Shown: positions 7,642 to 15,219 of the stretch, piece after piece
Position numbering within the stretch: position 1 is the first letter of the stretch
How the letters are laid out: each line of letters opens with the position of its first letter
From: JBMNOU01 sp050943215
GTDB lineage: Bacteria > Bacillota > Clostridia > Christensenellales > SZUA-584
Assembly (NCBI GenBank): GCA_050943215.1
Contig: JBMNOU010000007.1
Coordinates: 1-48,171, forward strand
DNA: 48,171 bases
Reading direction: 5' to 3'
Translations under genes and position numbers: made by a program
Notes under the pieces: generated by a model
Told to the model about the DNA's origin: nothing
Databases searched by the model: none
The model's input: the letters and a program-made list of their open reading frames with translations, nothing else

Positions 7642-9420
7642 CTACACATATGGCCTCGCAAAGGCATAGATTGGATAGCTGGCGTTTTCCCATAAATCCC
7701 GTATTACAACGCATCCTCTGCTGCTGCTCGCTTCAATGGCTTTGCCGTCTCCGACATAGATGCCGACATGATGTATTTCATTCCACCTGCTGCAACCGGG
7801 GCAACTAAGGTTCTGCCAGAAGATCAGATCACCGGGCTGGAGTTCACTCCGGCCAATGGCCTTGCCGTTTTCAATGCACCACTTCGCCTGTCCCGCAGCG
7901 TTGGTGTACATGATGGAGCCAAGCTCGGGATCAACCTCATTGATTGCCCAATAAGCTAAACCTGAGCAGTCAAACTTATATGGGCCTTTTGCGCCCATAA
8001 CGTAAGGCGCGCCCAACTTTGTTACCGCAGCCTTTACGACCTCTGCGCCCTCGGTTCCCAGCGGTAAATTGGATATAATCTCCGTCAGATCAGCGCCACC
8101 CAGAAGATCAACGCCGAGAAGCTCCGCGTAAAGGGTATAGTAATCGGGGGACATCATTTCATCCGCTATCTCAATCTGCTCGGTGGTGAAGTTATAGGCC
8201 GCAGCACCCTCCTCATAGGTCAGGCTGTTGACCTTGACATAGATGATTAGCGTGGTATGAGTGACGGTTTCTTCCTCGTCGTCATCGTTTGTAACCGTGG
8301 TTTCTTCGACTATAGTTTCCGTACATGTGGACAATTCATTCATTTCATAGAATACATTTTTCAGCTCGTCCACCTTTTCAGGCGTGATGGTAATGACCTC
8401 CACGTTTTCACCCATGTACTTGACGGCAAATACGGTCAACACATCCGTCCAGTTGTTGCAAACCGCACTGTCACCGTCTATATCGCCCTCATAAACAATC
8501 TTGACTTCATCATATAAACCGCCCGAGGATAGCTCATCGATTTTGCCGTCGATTTTCGCCTGAAAATCTGCACTAATCTCAGTGACGGCCTGACTTATCG
8601 GAATACCGTCGCCCGCTTCATCCGAAAAGAAAATGCCAAACGCCGAGCCGAGAATGAGCGCGATGACGGCTACCACAATAATGATAAGGACGGCTACCCA
8701 TCCGCCTGCCGCTATTGCAACAATGAGCGCCTTGACCGCAGCGATAATCGCTTTAACAATCGCTGTTACGGCTTTGGCCGCGGCAGCAGCCGCCTTTGCC
8801 GCTGCACGGGCAGCACGAGCGGCTATCTGCGCGGCTCGTGCTGTGGCCTGCGCCGTTTTCTGAGCCGTCTTTGCTGTACGCTGCGCCGTCTTAACGGCCT
8901 TCTGTCCTGATTTTACGGTAGTGCGTGCAGCTTTCACTGTTCTCTGCACGGTTTTCACCGTGCCTTTTCCGGCAGCTTTTGCGGTTTGGGCCGTCTGTTT
9001 GGCAGCTTGCCCCGAATACCGTGCGTTTTGAGCTGTGCGGCGCGCGCCCTGCGCGGTATGCCGTGCGCGCTCCTGACCGGCGCGGTAAGCGTTGCTCCCG
9101 GATGAATAAGATGAATGGCCTTCTGACCTTTTCTCGAATCCGTGCCGCTTATGCGCTTCCCGAACCTTTTTAGCAAGTTGTTTGCCGCGATGCTGCACCT
9201 CCTGCCCGGTGCGATGCACGGTATTGTCGGCGGTATGCTCTAAACGGTTTTCAGCATATTGCTCCGGCGACTCAACCTGCGGTGGCTGCCGCTCAGCGCT
9301 CTCCATCGCTTTTTCTTTCGCTGACGAAGCCGCATTTCGGACAAGTTCCTTGGGAGTGCGCGCCGCGGACGAGAGAGTCCGGGGGACGCTCCCAGACGTT
9401 TTTGTCTTTATATCTTTCAT
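7642..9420 (-). CDS. Conjugation-associated NlpC/P60 (C40) peptidoglycan hydrolase
   Basis: About 592 residues from ATG at 9420 (MKDIKTK), nine bases after GAGGTG; longer in-frame starts are less likely. Residues ~1-130 are charged. Residues ~130-255 are an Ala/Lys/Thr/Gln-rich repeat tract (AQRTAKTAQKTAQATARAAQ). A membrane span (VAVLIIIVVAVIALILGSAF) comes next, then an extracellular region and a C-terminal NlpC/P60 domain with Cys485 (FDCSGLAYW) and His551 (HHVGIYVG). Enzymes of this family cleave peptide bonds in wall cross-links. In Gram-positive ICEs such a protein follows VirB4 and opens the wall for the channel, and that order is kept here although an opposing gene lies between. The catalytic residues are intact. 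Confidence 0.9.
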   Translation of the reverse strand: MKDIKTKTSGSVPRTLSSAARTPKELVRNAASSAKEKAMESAERQPPQVESPEQYAENRLEHTADNTVHRTGQEVQHRGKQLAKKVREAHKRHGFEKRSEGHSSYSSGSNAYRAGQERARHTAQGARRTAQNARYSGQAAKQTAQTAKAAGKGTVKTVQRTVKAARTTVKSGQKAVKTAQRTAKTAQKTAQATARAAQIAARAARAAAKAAAAAAKAVTAIVKAIIAAVKALIVAIAAGGWVAVLIIIVVAVIALILGSAFGIFFSDEAGDGIPISQAVTEISADFQAKIDGKIDELSSGGLYDEVKIVYEGDIDGDSAVCNNWTDVLTVFAVKYMGENVEVITITPEKVDELKNVFYEMNELSTCTETIVEETTVTNDDDEEETVTHTTLIIYVKVNSLTYEEGAAAYNFTTEQIEIADEMMSPDYYTLYAELLGVDLLGGADLTEIISNLPLGTEGAEVVKAAVTKLGAPYVMGAKGPYKFDCSGLAYWAINEVDPELGSIMYTNAAGQAKWCIENGKAIGRSELQPGDLIFWQNLSCPGCSRWNEIHHVGIYVGDGKAIEASSSRGCVVIRDLWENASYPIYAFARPYV

Positions 9421-9488
9421 ATTCATAGTCACCTCAATCTGAAAAATGTTACAATACAAAAAAGCGATGAGATAAAGGGGTTCTTCAT

Positions 9489-10043
9489 ATGCCAAAGAAA
9501 CCGTTTACAAAACAGCAGAAACGCGAACAGCGCAAACGGAAAGCTGCGCAGTGGCTGATGACATATAACGGCAGTCATGTGGTGAAGGCATACCGAAAAA
9601 AGTTTAATGTAGGCATTGAATGCGCACTGCGTGAACTGGAGGAATTGGGATATGCCTTTACCGACCAGGAAAAGCACAATCTGTGCAACGGCCATGACGC
9701 ATTACTCGAGCAAAAGCAGCGGGAAAAGGATCGCGCGCTGCTGGAGCTGGCTGGCGATATCATGCTGCATGAGAGCACCGATCTTGATTTCTGTGAAAGC
9801 GAGGAAGAAATCCTTACTGTTCTCCGTGAATCCGGCGTAACAGCTCCCCCGAAGAAGAAGCCCAAACAGGGATTACCAAAGAACTGGAAAGGGCATTACT
9901 GCAAGATGTGCCAACGTTACCTTGCTAACGAGCGGTTTTCCGGCAAGGGGCATAAGACACATATCTGCAAAGCCTGTGCCTCAAGGCTCAAAGCGGAACG
10001 CAAAGCCGTAAATAAAGAACGCCAACAAAACAAAACTGAATGA
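9489..10043 (+). CDS. Zinc-finger-like small protein transcribed against the conjugation operon
   Basis: 184 residues from ATG at 9489 with AAAGGGG upstream. The N-terminus is very basic (KQQKREQRKRKAAQ), followed by a helix-turn-helix-like segment (SHVVKAYRKKFNVGIECALRELEELG), an acidic middle and a C-terminal Cys cluster YCKMC ... HICKAC that could bind one zinc ion. The tail is rich in Lys/Arg/Gln. A DNA- or RNA-binding role is plausible from the charge and Cys pairs, but no specific family is assigned. It is divergent from the NlpC/P60 gene and convergent with virB4, sharing a strong hairpin with the latter (10043-10074). It may be a late insertion or an embedded regulator. Confidence 0.78.
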   Translation: MPKKPFTKQQKREQRKRKAAQWLMTYNGSHVVKAYRKKFNVGIECALRELEELGYAFTDQEKHNLCNGHDALLEQKQREKDRALLELAGDIMLHESTDLDFCESEEEILTVLRESGVTAPPKKKPKQGLPKNWKGHYCKMCQRYLANERFSGKGHKTHICKACASRLKAERKAVNKERQQNKTE

Positions 10044-10074
10044 TACGGCGGCTGTGTGAAAACAACCGCCGTAT
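10043..10074. terminator. Bidirectional terminator between convergent genes
   Basis: ATACGGCGG (10043-10051) pairs perfectly with CCGCCGTAT (10066-10074), with extra TGT/ACA pairing inside the loop. It sits between the stop of the zinc-finger gene and the stop of virB4, so it can serve both strands. Only a weak T-run follows. Confidence 0.7.
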
Positions 10075-10080
10075 ATCTGC

Positions 10081-12429
10081 TTACCCCAATATCTCCTGTA
10101 TCTCACCCGGCTTCGTACTCATTAACCCATACAGTTTTGTATGTTTAGGAAAATTATCCACAAAAGGTACGATGCTGTTGCCGCATTTCAAAAGCCCCTT
10201 GCCGAAACCCACGTTGGTGATGTACGAGAGCTGGTTGTCGCTGATGTGCAGCAGCTTCGCCAGCTCCGCTCGGTCGGTCGGAGCCTGATTAAGCATGACA
10301 AGGTATTCGGAGTTGGCCAGCATGGTGCGGGCGGTCAGGGATTTCAGGCAGTCCTCCACGTTCTGCGTGATGCCGGTCGCAAGCGCGCCGTCCTTGCGGA
10401 ACTGCTTCCACGATTCCGCGAAGAATACGGAGGACAGCTCGTTGGAGAAGAAGATATGCATCTCGTCGAGGAAAATATGCGTGCGAACGCCGCGCTCACG
10501 GTTCTGCGCCACGCGGTTACGGATGGCGTCGGTCATCACCAGCATACCCGGCATTCTGAGCTGCTTACCGAGGTCACGAATACCGTAGGCGATCAACCGG
10601 TTATGCACGTCCACGTTGGTCTGATGCGCGAACATATTGAGGTTGCCCTGCGATACCATCTCCAGCGCGAGCGCTAGCTCTTTGGCCTGCGGTTCCTTCT
10701 GCCGTTTCAGCTCCGCGTGCAGATCCACCAGCGTCGGCGGCTGGATCGAGTAATCGCTGGCAAGATATTCGCGGTAAACGCTCGTCAGACAGCGGTCGAT
10801 GATGGACTTATCCACGGCGCGCAGCTTGCCCGAGCCGCCCATAAGCTGCTCGAAGAAGGACAGTACAAATTCGCTCTTGGCAATCAGCGGGTTTTCGCTG
10901 TCGCCGTATCCCAGCGCCAGATCGAGCGCGTTGATGTGGTTAAGCGATGTGGGGGAGAGATTGACCACCGCGCCACCGAGAGCAGAGACCAGCGACGTGT
11001 ATTCGTTCTGCGGATCACCAATGATAATATCGTCGTTTGTACCCAACAGCAGGAAGATGATTTCACGCTTGGCGAAGAAGCTCTTGCCGCTGCCCGATAC
11101 ACCGAGGATGAATCCGTTGCCGTTGATCAGCAGCTTGCGATTGGCGATAATCAGGTTGTGACTGATGGCGTTCATACCGCAGTACGTCCCGCCTGCGTCC
11201 ATGATCTCGTGCGCGCGGAACGGCATCAGCACCGCCATGCTCTCGGTGGTGAGCGTGCGTATGGCGTTGACTTTGCGCAGGCCATACGGCAACGCGGTGT
11301 TGAGGCCGTCCAACTGCTGATACTTAAGCACGGCAACCTGGCACAGGTGCTTACGCGCCACGGACAGCAGCGCCTCGGTGTCGCGGTCGAGCTGTTCCTT
11401 GCTATCGGCGGTATGCACGATGGTCACCAGCCCGAACATCATACGCTGATCGCGCGTGGTAAGATCGTCCAGAAACTCCTTGGCCTCCTTGCGCTGCTGC
11501 TCCATGTCGTAGGGAACTACGGCGCTGAAGTTGTTGTTCTGGTTCTGCTTGCGCTGCCAGTTGGTGATGTTGGTCTCAATGCCCAGCAGCTTATTTTCCA
11601 CCTCGCGTACCGCCTCGTCGGTCGGGATGGGGATGATGTCCAGCGAAAAGAACAGGTTGCGGTTGAGCTCGCACAGCTCGGCCACCAGGCTGTCCTTGAT
11701 ATACGAAGCATAGTCCTTGAGGAACAGCACGCGCCCAAACCGATTGCCCATGACGAAATGATCCTTCTCGAAGCTGAGCACATCCGGACAGATGGTGTCC
11801 TTGAAGCTGTGGCCACGGTGCATCATGTCTTTCAGGTCGATGCGGAAGTTTTCCTCCTCGCCCGTCCGGAAGAAATCGTGGAAGATGCGCAGCCTCTCAA
11901 TCGCATCCAACTCCTCACAGGCAGAGGAAAGCTGCGCAAGGCGAGAGGTGAGGTCAGCGCTCACGCGATTGAAATAGCTGCGCGCCTCGTCGATATCCTT
12001 GGCCACAGTGGACACCGTGATGTAGCGTTCCTGCACGATGCTGTTGCTCACGTCCGTCACTTTGCCCATGAGCATCTCGTTATACTCTCTGCGATAGCCA
12101 TCGAACTGGTTGCTCTGCATGGGCAGCAGGATTGAACTCTCGAAAGCCTGCTTGTTGAGCTGCCGGTTGCATATGGTAATCTTCGTTGTGGCGTTGGAAT
12201 CCAGCGCGTTCAGGAACTCGGAGTAGTCGAGAAACATCGCCGTCTTGTCGTCCTTGCTGGCGATAGCATAGTTGATGTCTGAAAACCGCCAGCACTTGGA
12301 ATACTTGTTACCCACCATCCAGATGCCGTCCGGCCATATCCGTTTGATGGGAATTGTCTGCTGCACGCTGCGCGGGATGTTGATCCGCTCCCTGTCCTGC
12401 ATGAAGATGCGCCTTAATGCCTTAATCAT
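10081..12429 (-). CDS. virB4: VirB4-family conjugation ATPase
   Basis: 782 residues, usual VirB4/TrbE length. The N-terminal half is the CagE/TrbE/VirB-type domain. The ATPase half has Walker A GVSGSGKS (443-450) and Walker B IFLDEMHIFF (~655). It is the cytoplasmic motor that energises assembly of the type IV secretion channel, working with VirD4 (21794-23584) and the TrbL-like membrane protein (19843-20682). The start overlaps the end of PrgI by eight bases, giving translational coupling. Base composition is GC-rich and like the other transfer genes. No defect is visible. Confidence 0.96.
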   Translation of the reverse strand: MIKALRRIFMQDRERINIPRSVQQTIPIKRIWPDGIWMVGNKYSKCWRFSDINYAIASKDDKTAMFLDYSEFLNALDSNATTKITICNRQLNKQAFESSILLPMQSNQFDGYRREYNEMLMGKVTDVSNSIVQERYITVSTVAKDIDEARSYFNRVSADLTSRLAQLSSACEELDAIERLRIFHDFFRTGEEENFRIDLKDMMHRGHSFKDTICPDVLSFEKDHFVMGNRFGRVLFLKDYASYIKDSLVAELCELNRNLFFSLDIIPIPTDEAVREVENKLLGIETNITNWQRKQNQNNNFSAVVPYDMEQQRKEAKEFLDDLTTRDQRMMFGLVTIVHTADSKEQLDRDTEALLSVARKHLCQVAVLKYQQLDGLNTALPYGLRKVNAIRTLTTESMAVLMPFRAHEIMDAGGTYCGMNAISHNLIIANRKLLINGNGFILGVSGSGKSFFAKREIIFLLLGTNDDIIIGDPQNEYTSLVSALGGAVVNLSPTSLNHINALDLALGYGDSENPLIAKSEFVLSFFEQLMGGSGKLRAVDKSIIDRCLTSVYREYLASDYSIQPPTLVDLHAELKRQKEPQAKELALALEMVSQGNLNMFAHQTNVDVHNRLIAYGIRDLGKQLRMPGMLVMTDAIRNRVAQNRERGVRTHIFLDEMHIFFSNELSSVFFAESWKQFRKDGALATGITQNVEDCLKSLTARTMLANSEYLVMLNQAPTDRAELAKLLHISDNQLSYITNVGFGKGLLKCGNSIVPFVDNFPKHTKLYGLMSTKPGEIQEILG

Positions 12430-12775
12430 GGTGCTTGCCTCCTTTGATAATGATTTCTTTGAGCGTCTCGAAGTAGATGTTCTCGCTCTGGAACGTCAGG
12501 TGTTTCGGCATGAGGAATTCGGATTTGACGTAGGCGGCAATGAACTGCTCGGCGCTCATGCCGTTGTACTTCACAAAGCCCATAGCACCGAACGGCACAG
12601 CGCCGAGTATGCACAGCCATGAAACGGTTTCAGTCCCCAGCACGTTTCGCAAGCCGAAGTAAATGCCCACAGCCACGGCGACGGCCAGCACTGAGAAGAC
12701 AAGCTGGCGCAAGCTGAGACCGAAGAATATGGCCTCCTGGTAATCGCGAATCTCGCGGTTGATTTTGACTTCCAA
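12422..12775 (-). CDS. PrgI family membrane protein of the conjugation channel
   Basis: 117 residues. The start is TTG at 12775, nine bases after a clear GGAG. Residues ~25-75 contain two membrane spans (LVFSVLAVAVAVGIYFGL and WLCILGAVPFGAMGFV), followed by a conserved amphipathic tail (PKHLTFQSENIYFETLKEII). PrgI proteins are small inner-membrane partners of VirB4 in Gram-positive conjugation systems (VirB3-like position). The gene would normally follow the TrbL-like gene closely, but here a ~7-kb block with genes on both strands separates them, so expression must start within that block or read through it. Confidence 0.9.
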   Translation of the reverse strand: MEVKINREIRDYQEAIFFGLSLRQLVFSVLAVAVAVGIYFGLRNVLGTETVSWLCILGAVPFGAMGFVKYNGMSAEQFIAAYVKSEFLMPKHLTFQSENIYFETLKEIIIKGGKHHD

Positions 12776-12845
12776 AAAATCTCACTCCTTTTCTTAGGGT
12801 TTTGTTTACTTTTTCATTCCAAATGGATATACTATAAATAGAAAC

Positions 12846-12861
12846 CTCAAGAATTCTTGAG
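12846..12861. promoter_or_regulatory. 16-bp perfect palindrome, likely AbrB-family operator
   Basis: CTCAAGAATTCTTGAG is a perfect palindrome. It lies 29 bp before the antitoxin start and about 70 bp before PrgI on the other strand, next to TATACT/TATAAA-like -10 sequences. AbrB/MazE-type antitoxins bind palindromes in their own promoters, so this is the natural operator candidate. Confidence 0.65.
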
Positions 12862-12889
12862 ATTTCAAGTATAGAAGGAGGTTGACGAT

Positions 12890-13150
12890 ATGAACCTTGC
12901 AAAGGTATCCGCCAACGGACAGATCACCGTGCCTGTGGAAATCCGCAGGGCGTTAAAGCTCAAAGAAGGCGATAAGCTGTTGTTTTTACAGCGCGAAAAT
13001 GGAGAAATCGTCGTGGACAACGCTTCAGCTTCCGCGATCCTCAAGGCGCAAAGTGCGTTTACAGGCGTAGCAGAGAAGATGGGCGTCAAGGATGACGCAG
13101 ACGTGCAGGCGCTGGTAGATGAGGTGCGCTACGGGAAGGATCAGCCATGA
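12890..13150 (+). CDS. AbrB/MazE-type antitoxin
   Basis: 86 residues from ATG at 12890 with AGAAGGAGG upstream. Residues 1-45 form the SpoVT-AbrB swapped-hairpin DNA-binding fold (AKVSANGQITVPVEIRRALK, KEGDKLLFLQRENGEIVV). The C-terminal tail probably wraps the toxin. The stop overlaps the start of the PIN toxin by four bases. Family knowledge says such antitoxins neutralise the partner RNase and repress their own promoter. A perfect palindrome suited to this lies upstream at 12846-12861. The pair probably stabilises the element by post-segregational killing. Confidence 0.92.
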   Translation: MNLAKVSANGQITVPVEIRRALKLKEGDKLLFLQRENGEIVVDNASASAILKAQSAFTGVAEKMGVKDDADVQALVDEVRYGKDQP

Positions 13151-13545
13151 AGATACTGGCTGATACGAATATCCTGATTTCAGCAATGCTGTGGCCGGGA
13201 TCGAAGCCCGCCGCCGCATTGCTTCACGCAGCACGCAATCACGACTTAATCCTGTGTGACCGAAACCTGTTTGAGCTTCGGGACGTGCTGCGCAGAAAAG
13301 CGCCGCAATCGCTGCTCGATTTGGAGGTGTTTCTTGCCGAGCTTGCCTTTGAACTTGTCCCCGCGCCGGAGCATCCGCAAAAGCTCATCCGCGATCCAAA
13401 GGATCAGCCGATCCTTAACGCCGCGATACTGGCAGATGTGGACATTATTATTTCAGGCGATAAGCACTTTCTCTCACTTGATCTGGAACGACCCAAGACT
13501 ATGACAGCGGCACAGTATTTAGAGCAGATAGCTGATGAAGGATAA
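13147..13545 (+). CDS. PIN-domain toxin (VapC-like RNase)
   Basis: 132 residues, ATG overlapping the antitoxin stop (ATGA). The PIN fold is recognisable by ILADTNILISAMLWPGS at residues 3-19 with the first acidic residue (Asp6), an internal acidic residue in LCDRNLFELRDVLRRK, and the C-terminal DPKDQPILNAAILADVDI ... GDKHFL block carrying the remaining Asp residues. PIN toxins are metal-dependent ribonucleases, commonly cutting tRNA or mRNA. All expected acidic positions are present, so it looks active. The pairing with an AbrB-type antitoxin is common in Firmicutes and archaea. Confidence 0.92.
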   Translation: MKILADTNILISAMLWPGSKPAAALLHAARNHDLILCDRNLFELRDVLRRKAPQSLLDLEVFLAELAFELVPAPEHPQKLIRDPKDQPILNAAILADVDIIISGDKHFLSLDLERPKTMTAAQYLEQIADEG

Positions 13546-13548
13546 GCG

Positions 13549-13743
13549 TTATCTCGACGGCTCATGCCTGTCCCTGTCCGCCATCTGCTTTTGCTTCTTT
13601 GCGATAAGGATATCAACTTTGCGGCTCTGTTCCAATATCTCCTGATTGTCCGATGTGGGTTGTCCTTTTTTCATGGCTTCCTCGACGAGCGCGTTGAGTC
13701 TGGCTTTTTCAATTTTAAGTTTAGTTTCTATATCAGATTTCAT
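13549..13743 (-). CDS. Spo0E-like aspartyl-phosphate phosphatase
   Basis: 64 residues from ATG at 13743 behind AAGGAG. Two short helices are evident: IEKARLNALVEEAMKKG and, after a turn, EILEQSRKVDILIAKKQ. The second carries the S-x-x-x-D motif with hydrophobic spacing of the Spo0E family. Small proteins of that family dephosphorylate Spo0A~P and delay sporulation in Bacillus. The assignment rests on the motif and length and is not certain. The gene is convergent with the PIN toxin (stops 4 bp apart) and divergent from the small membrane protein at 13823. If functional it could let the element hold back host sporulation. Confidence 0.65.
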   Translation of the reverse strand: MKSDIETKLKIEKARLNALVEEAMKKGQPTSDNQEILEQSRKVDILIAKKQKQMADRDRHEPSR

Positions 13744-13822
13744 AATTTCTCCTTGGTTTGACGACAGACTTTACATTTTGGGCAAATCGTCCGAAAATGG
13801 AAATAGAGAGGAGGGACGTCTC

Positions 13823-14095
13823 ATGATGTATGCATCCATCGTCATATTTCTAATCATGGTACTGGTAAATTTACTGTTCAAAATCGCATCGTTTTTTCGG
13901 CTGGGCATACCGCTGCTCTATGCGCTGGCCGTGCCTATCCTTTTCCCGGATTGGGTACAGGAGCAGGAAACGCTGGCCACCCTAATATTCATTGGGCTGA
14001 TTGTGCTGGTTGTTCTGAGCTGGGTGATTACGGTACGAAAGAGGATTCTGCGAAAACGGAAGCAGGGTGAATACTCAGCGTCGATACAGGAGTAA
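13823..14095 (+). CDS. Small two- or three-span membrane protein
   Basis: 90 residues from ATG at 13823, which has GAGAGGAGGG upstream; in-frame sequence before it lacks a ribosome site. Hydrophobic spans at about 4-20 (SIVIFLIMVLVNLLF), 24-42 (FRLGIPLLYALAVPILF) and 50-70 (LATLIFIGLIVLVVLSWVI) are followed by a strongly basic tail (VRKRILRKRKQGE), implying a cytoplasmic C-terminus. No catalytic motif and no recognised family. It is convergent with the SLOG gene, with seven bases between stops. Confidence 0.75.
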   Translation: MMYASIVIFLIMVLVNLLFKIASFFRLGIPLLYALAVPILFPDWVQEQETLATLIFIGLIVLVVLSWVITVRKRILRKRKQGEYSASIQE

Positions 14096-14102
14096 ACCTG
14101 AT

Positions 14103-14666
14103 TCATTCAATTAGCTTGAAGTCCCGCAATGGCGGGATTTCTTTTCTTGTCATGTCATCCGGATTGAGGACAACCGCATGGATGCCCTTTTGGATGGCGT
14201 AATTCACAGTGTATTCCGTACCCCCCTCATGGCCGTTGAACACGGCGATCATGTGCGCCGACCGATCCACCATATAACGGTTCCGTTCATACATACAGCC
14301 TCTGGCGTACCGCGCACGGAGCGTTACGGTTTCATCCGCCTGTTTCAGAATACTGAAATACCGCTCCCGCCAGGGTTCGCTCCAGCGGCTGGCCTGCTCC
14401 TCAAATGGAACGGCAGCCACCAGCTGGATTCCGGTGTCAGGATATGCCTGTTTCAGATCGAGTACGACTTCCGCCGCCCATATATCCACGCCCATGCCCA
14501 TACCCGAAATGAAAGTAGTCACGCCGTTTTTTCGCATGGCCTCAATCTCCACAACAAGCTTCATCTTCAGCAACATACAGTCCTCATGTTCTTCGTCATA
14601 TCCGAAGGGCAGCTTGTGAGGCCGGTGGCCGGTAAAGCAGCAGGTTTTACTTCTCACATATTTCAC
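14103..14666 (-). CDS. SLOG-fold (DUF1273/YpsA-like) protein
   Basis: About 187 residues. The best start is GTG at 14666, nine bases after AAGGAG. The N-terminus CCFTGHRPHKLPFGYDE and the glycine-rich SGMGMGVDIWAAEVV, followed by VAAVPFEEQASRW and IAVFNGHEGGTEYTVNYA, match the SLOG/DUF1273 Rossmann-like family. These proteins are thought to bind nucleotides or nucleotide-derived ligands; the YpsA relatives affect cell division and stress in Firmicutes. The gene is divergent from an XRE regulator. Its Shine-Dalgarno region carries the TGCTATAAGGAG element also present before the regulator, so common control is likely. Confidence 0.88.
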   Translation of the reverse strand: MKYVRSKTCCFTGHRPHKLPFGYDEEHEDCMLLKMKLVVEIEAMRKNGVTTFISGMGMGVDIWAAEVVLDLKQAYPDTGIQLVAAVPFEEQASRWSEPWRERYFSILKQADETVTLRARYARGCMYERNRYMVDRSAHMIAVFNGHEGGTEYTVNYAIQKGIHAVVLNPDDMTRKEIPPLRDFKLIE

Positions 14667-14678
14667 AATGATACACTC

Positions 14679-14753
14679 CTTATAGCAGTCCAATTATTAA
14701 TGCTTAATGCTCATTTTAACGCCTTATAGCATTATATACAATCTTGCTATAAG
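14679..14753. promoter_or_regulatory. Three-copy operator between SLOG and XRE genes
   Basis: CTTATAGCA occurs at 14679-14687 and 14723-14731, and as its reverse complement TGCTATAAG at 14745-14753. The second and third form a 9-bp inverted repeat around an AT-rich centre with TATAAT/TATACA-like -10 sequences. The outer copies run directly into the AAGGAG ribosome sites of the two divergent genes. This layout fits autorepression by the XRE protein and co-repression of the SLOG gene. Confidence 0.7.
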
Positions 14754-14766
14754 GAGGATTTATTGT

Positions 14767-15105
14767 ATGAAAAGAAAATTGGATAAAGAAACAGGCTTAC
14801 GCCTGCGAAAAGTAAGGGAAGAACTTAAGCTCTCCCGGGAAGTCCTTGCGGAGCAGATGCAGATTTCTCCGCGCTATCTTGCGGAGCTTGAAACAGGGGC
14901 AAAGAGCATGTCAGCCGTGACGATATACGACGCGTGCGAAAAACTGTCTATTTCAGCGGATTATTTAATGTTCGGCAAAACGGAGAAGGTCAACATCAGT
15001 GTGATTATGGAGATGCTCTCCAATCTGGATAAAGAATACGTCGGCTTAGCGGAAGAACTGCTCAAGACCTTTATTCTGGCGGTTGGCCGCTCCAGGAACT
15101 CATAG
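14767..15105 (+). CDS. XRE-family transcriptional regulator
   Basis: 112 residues from ATG at 14767 after AAGGAGGATTTATTGT. Residues ~9-66 are a Cro/C1-type helix-turn-helix (LRLRKVREELKLSREVLAEQ, ISPRYLAELETGAKSMSAVT). The remaining 45 residues (MEMLSNLDKEYVGLAEELLK) are probably a dimerisation helix region. Three copies of a 9-bp motif lie in the divergent promoter region and are the likely binding sites. A strong hairpin terminator follows at 15134-15174. It is probably the repressor of itself and of the SLOG gene; whether it also acts on the nearby recombinase operon is unknown. Confidence 0.92.
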   Translation: MKRKLDKETGLRLRKVREELKLSREVLAEQMQISPRYLAELETGAKSMSAVTIYDACEKLSISADYLMFGKTEKVNISVIMEMLSNLDKEYVGLAEELLKTFILAVGRSRNS

Positions 15106-15133
15106 CCCCATCATCTCTTATCTTTAGAACGAA

Positions 15134-15174
15134 AAGCGTCCAGATGGTAAGAACACCGTCCAGACGCTTGTTTT
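15134..15174 (+). terminator. Intrinsic terminator after the XRE gene
   Basis: AAGCGTC (15134-15140) pairs with GACGCTT (15163-15169), and GATGGT pairs inside with ACCGTC across a small CA/CA internal loop. TTTT follows directly at 15171-15174. Confidence 0.8.
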
Positions 15175-15204
15175 AAAGACATGATAGAGGTTATTGTGTT
15201 TTTT

Positions 15205-15216
15205 GTGTAAAGAACG
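15205..15216 (+). repeat. Left-end copy of the GTGTAAAG motif
   Basis: GTGTAAAGAACG differs by one base from the two right-end copies at 19767-19778 and 19826-19837. It lies four bases beyond the tnpC-like stop codon. Confidence 0.55.
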
Positions 15217-15219
15217 TGG

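Noticed and set aside
10717..12135. Long open frame on the plus strand opposite virB4 (472 codons)
   Set aside because: It is the antisense shadow of a GC-rich conserved gene, has His/Val/Gln-biased composition, no ribosome site and no family resemblance.
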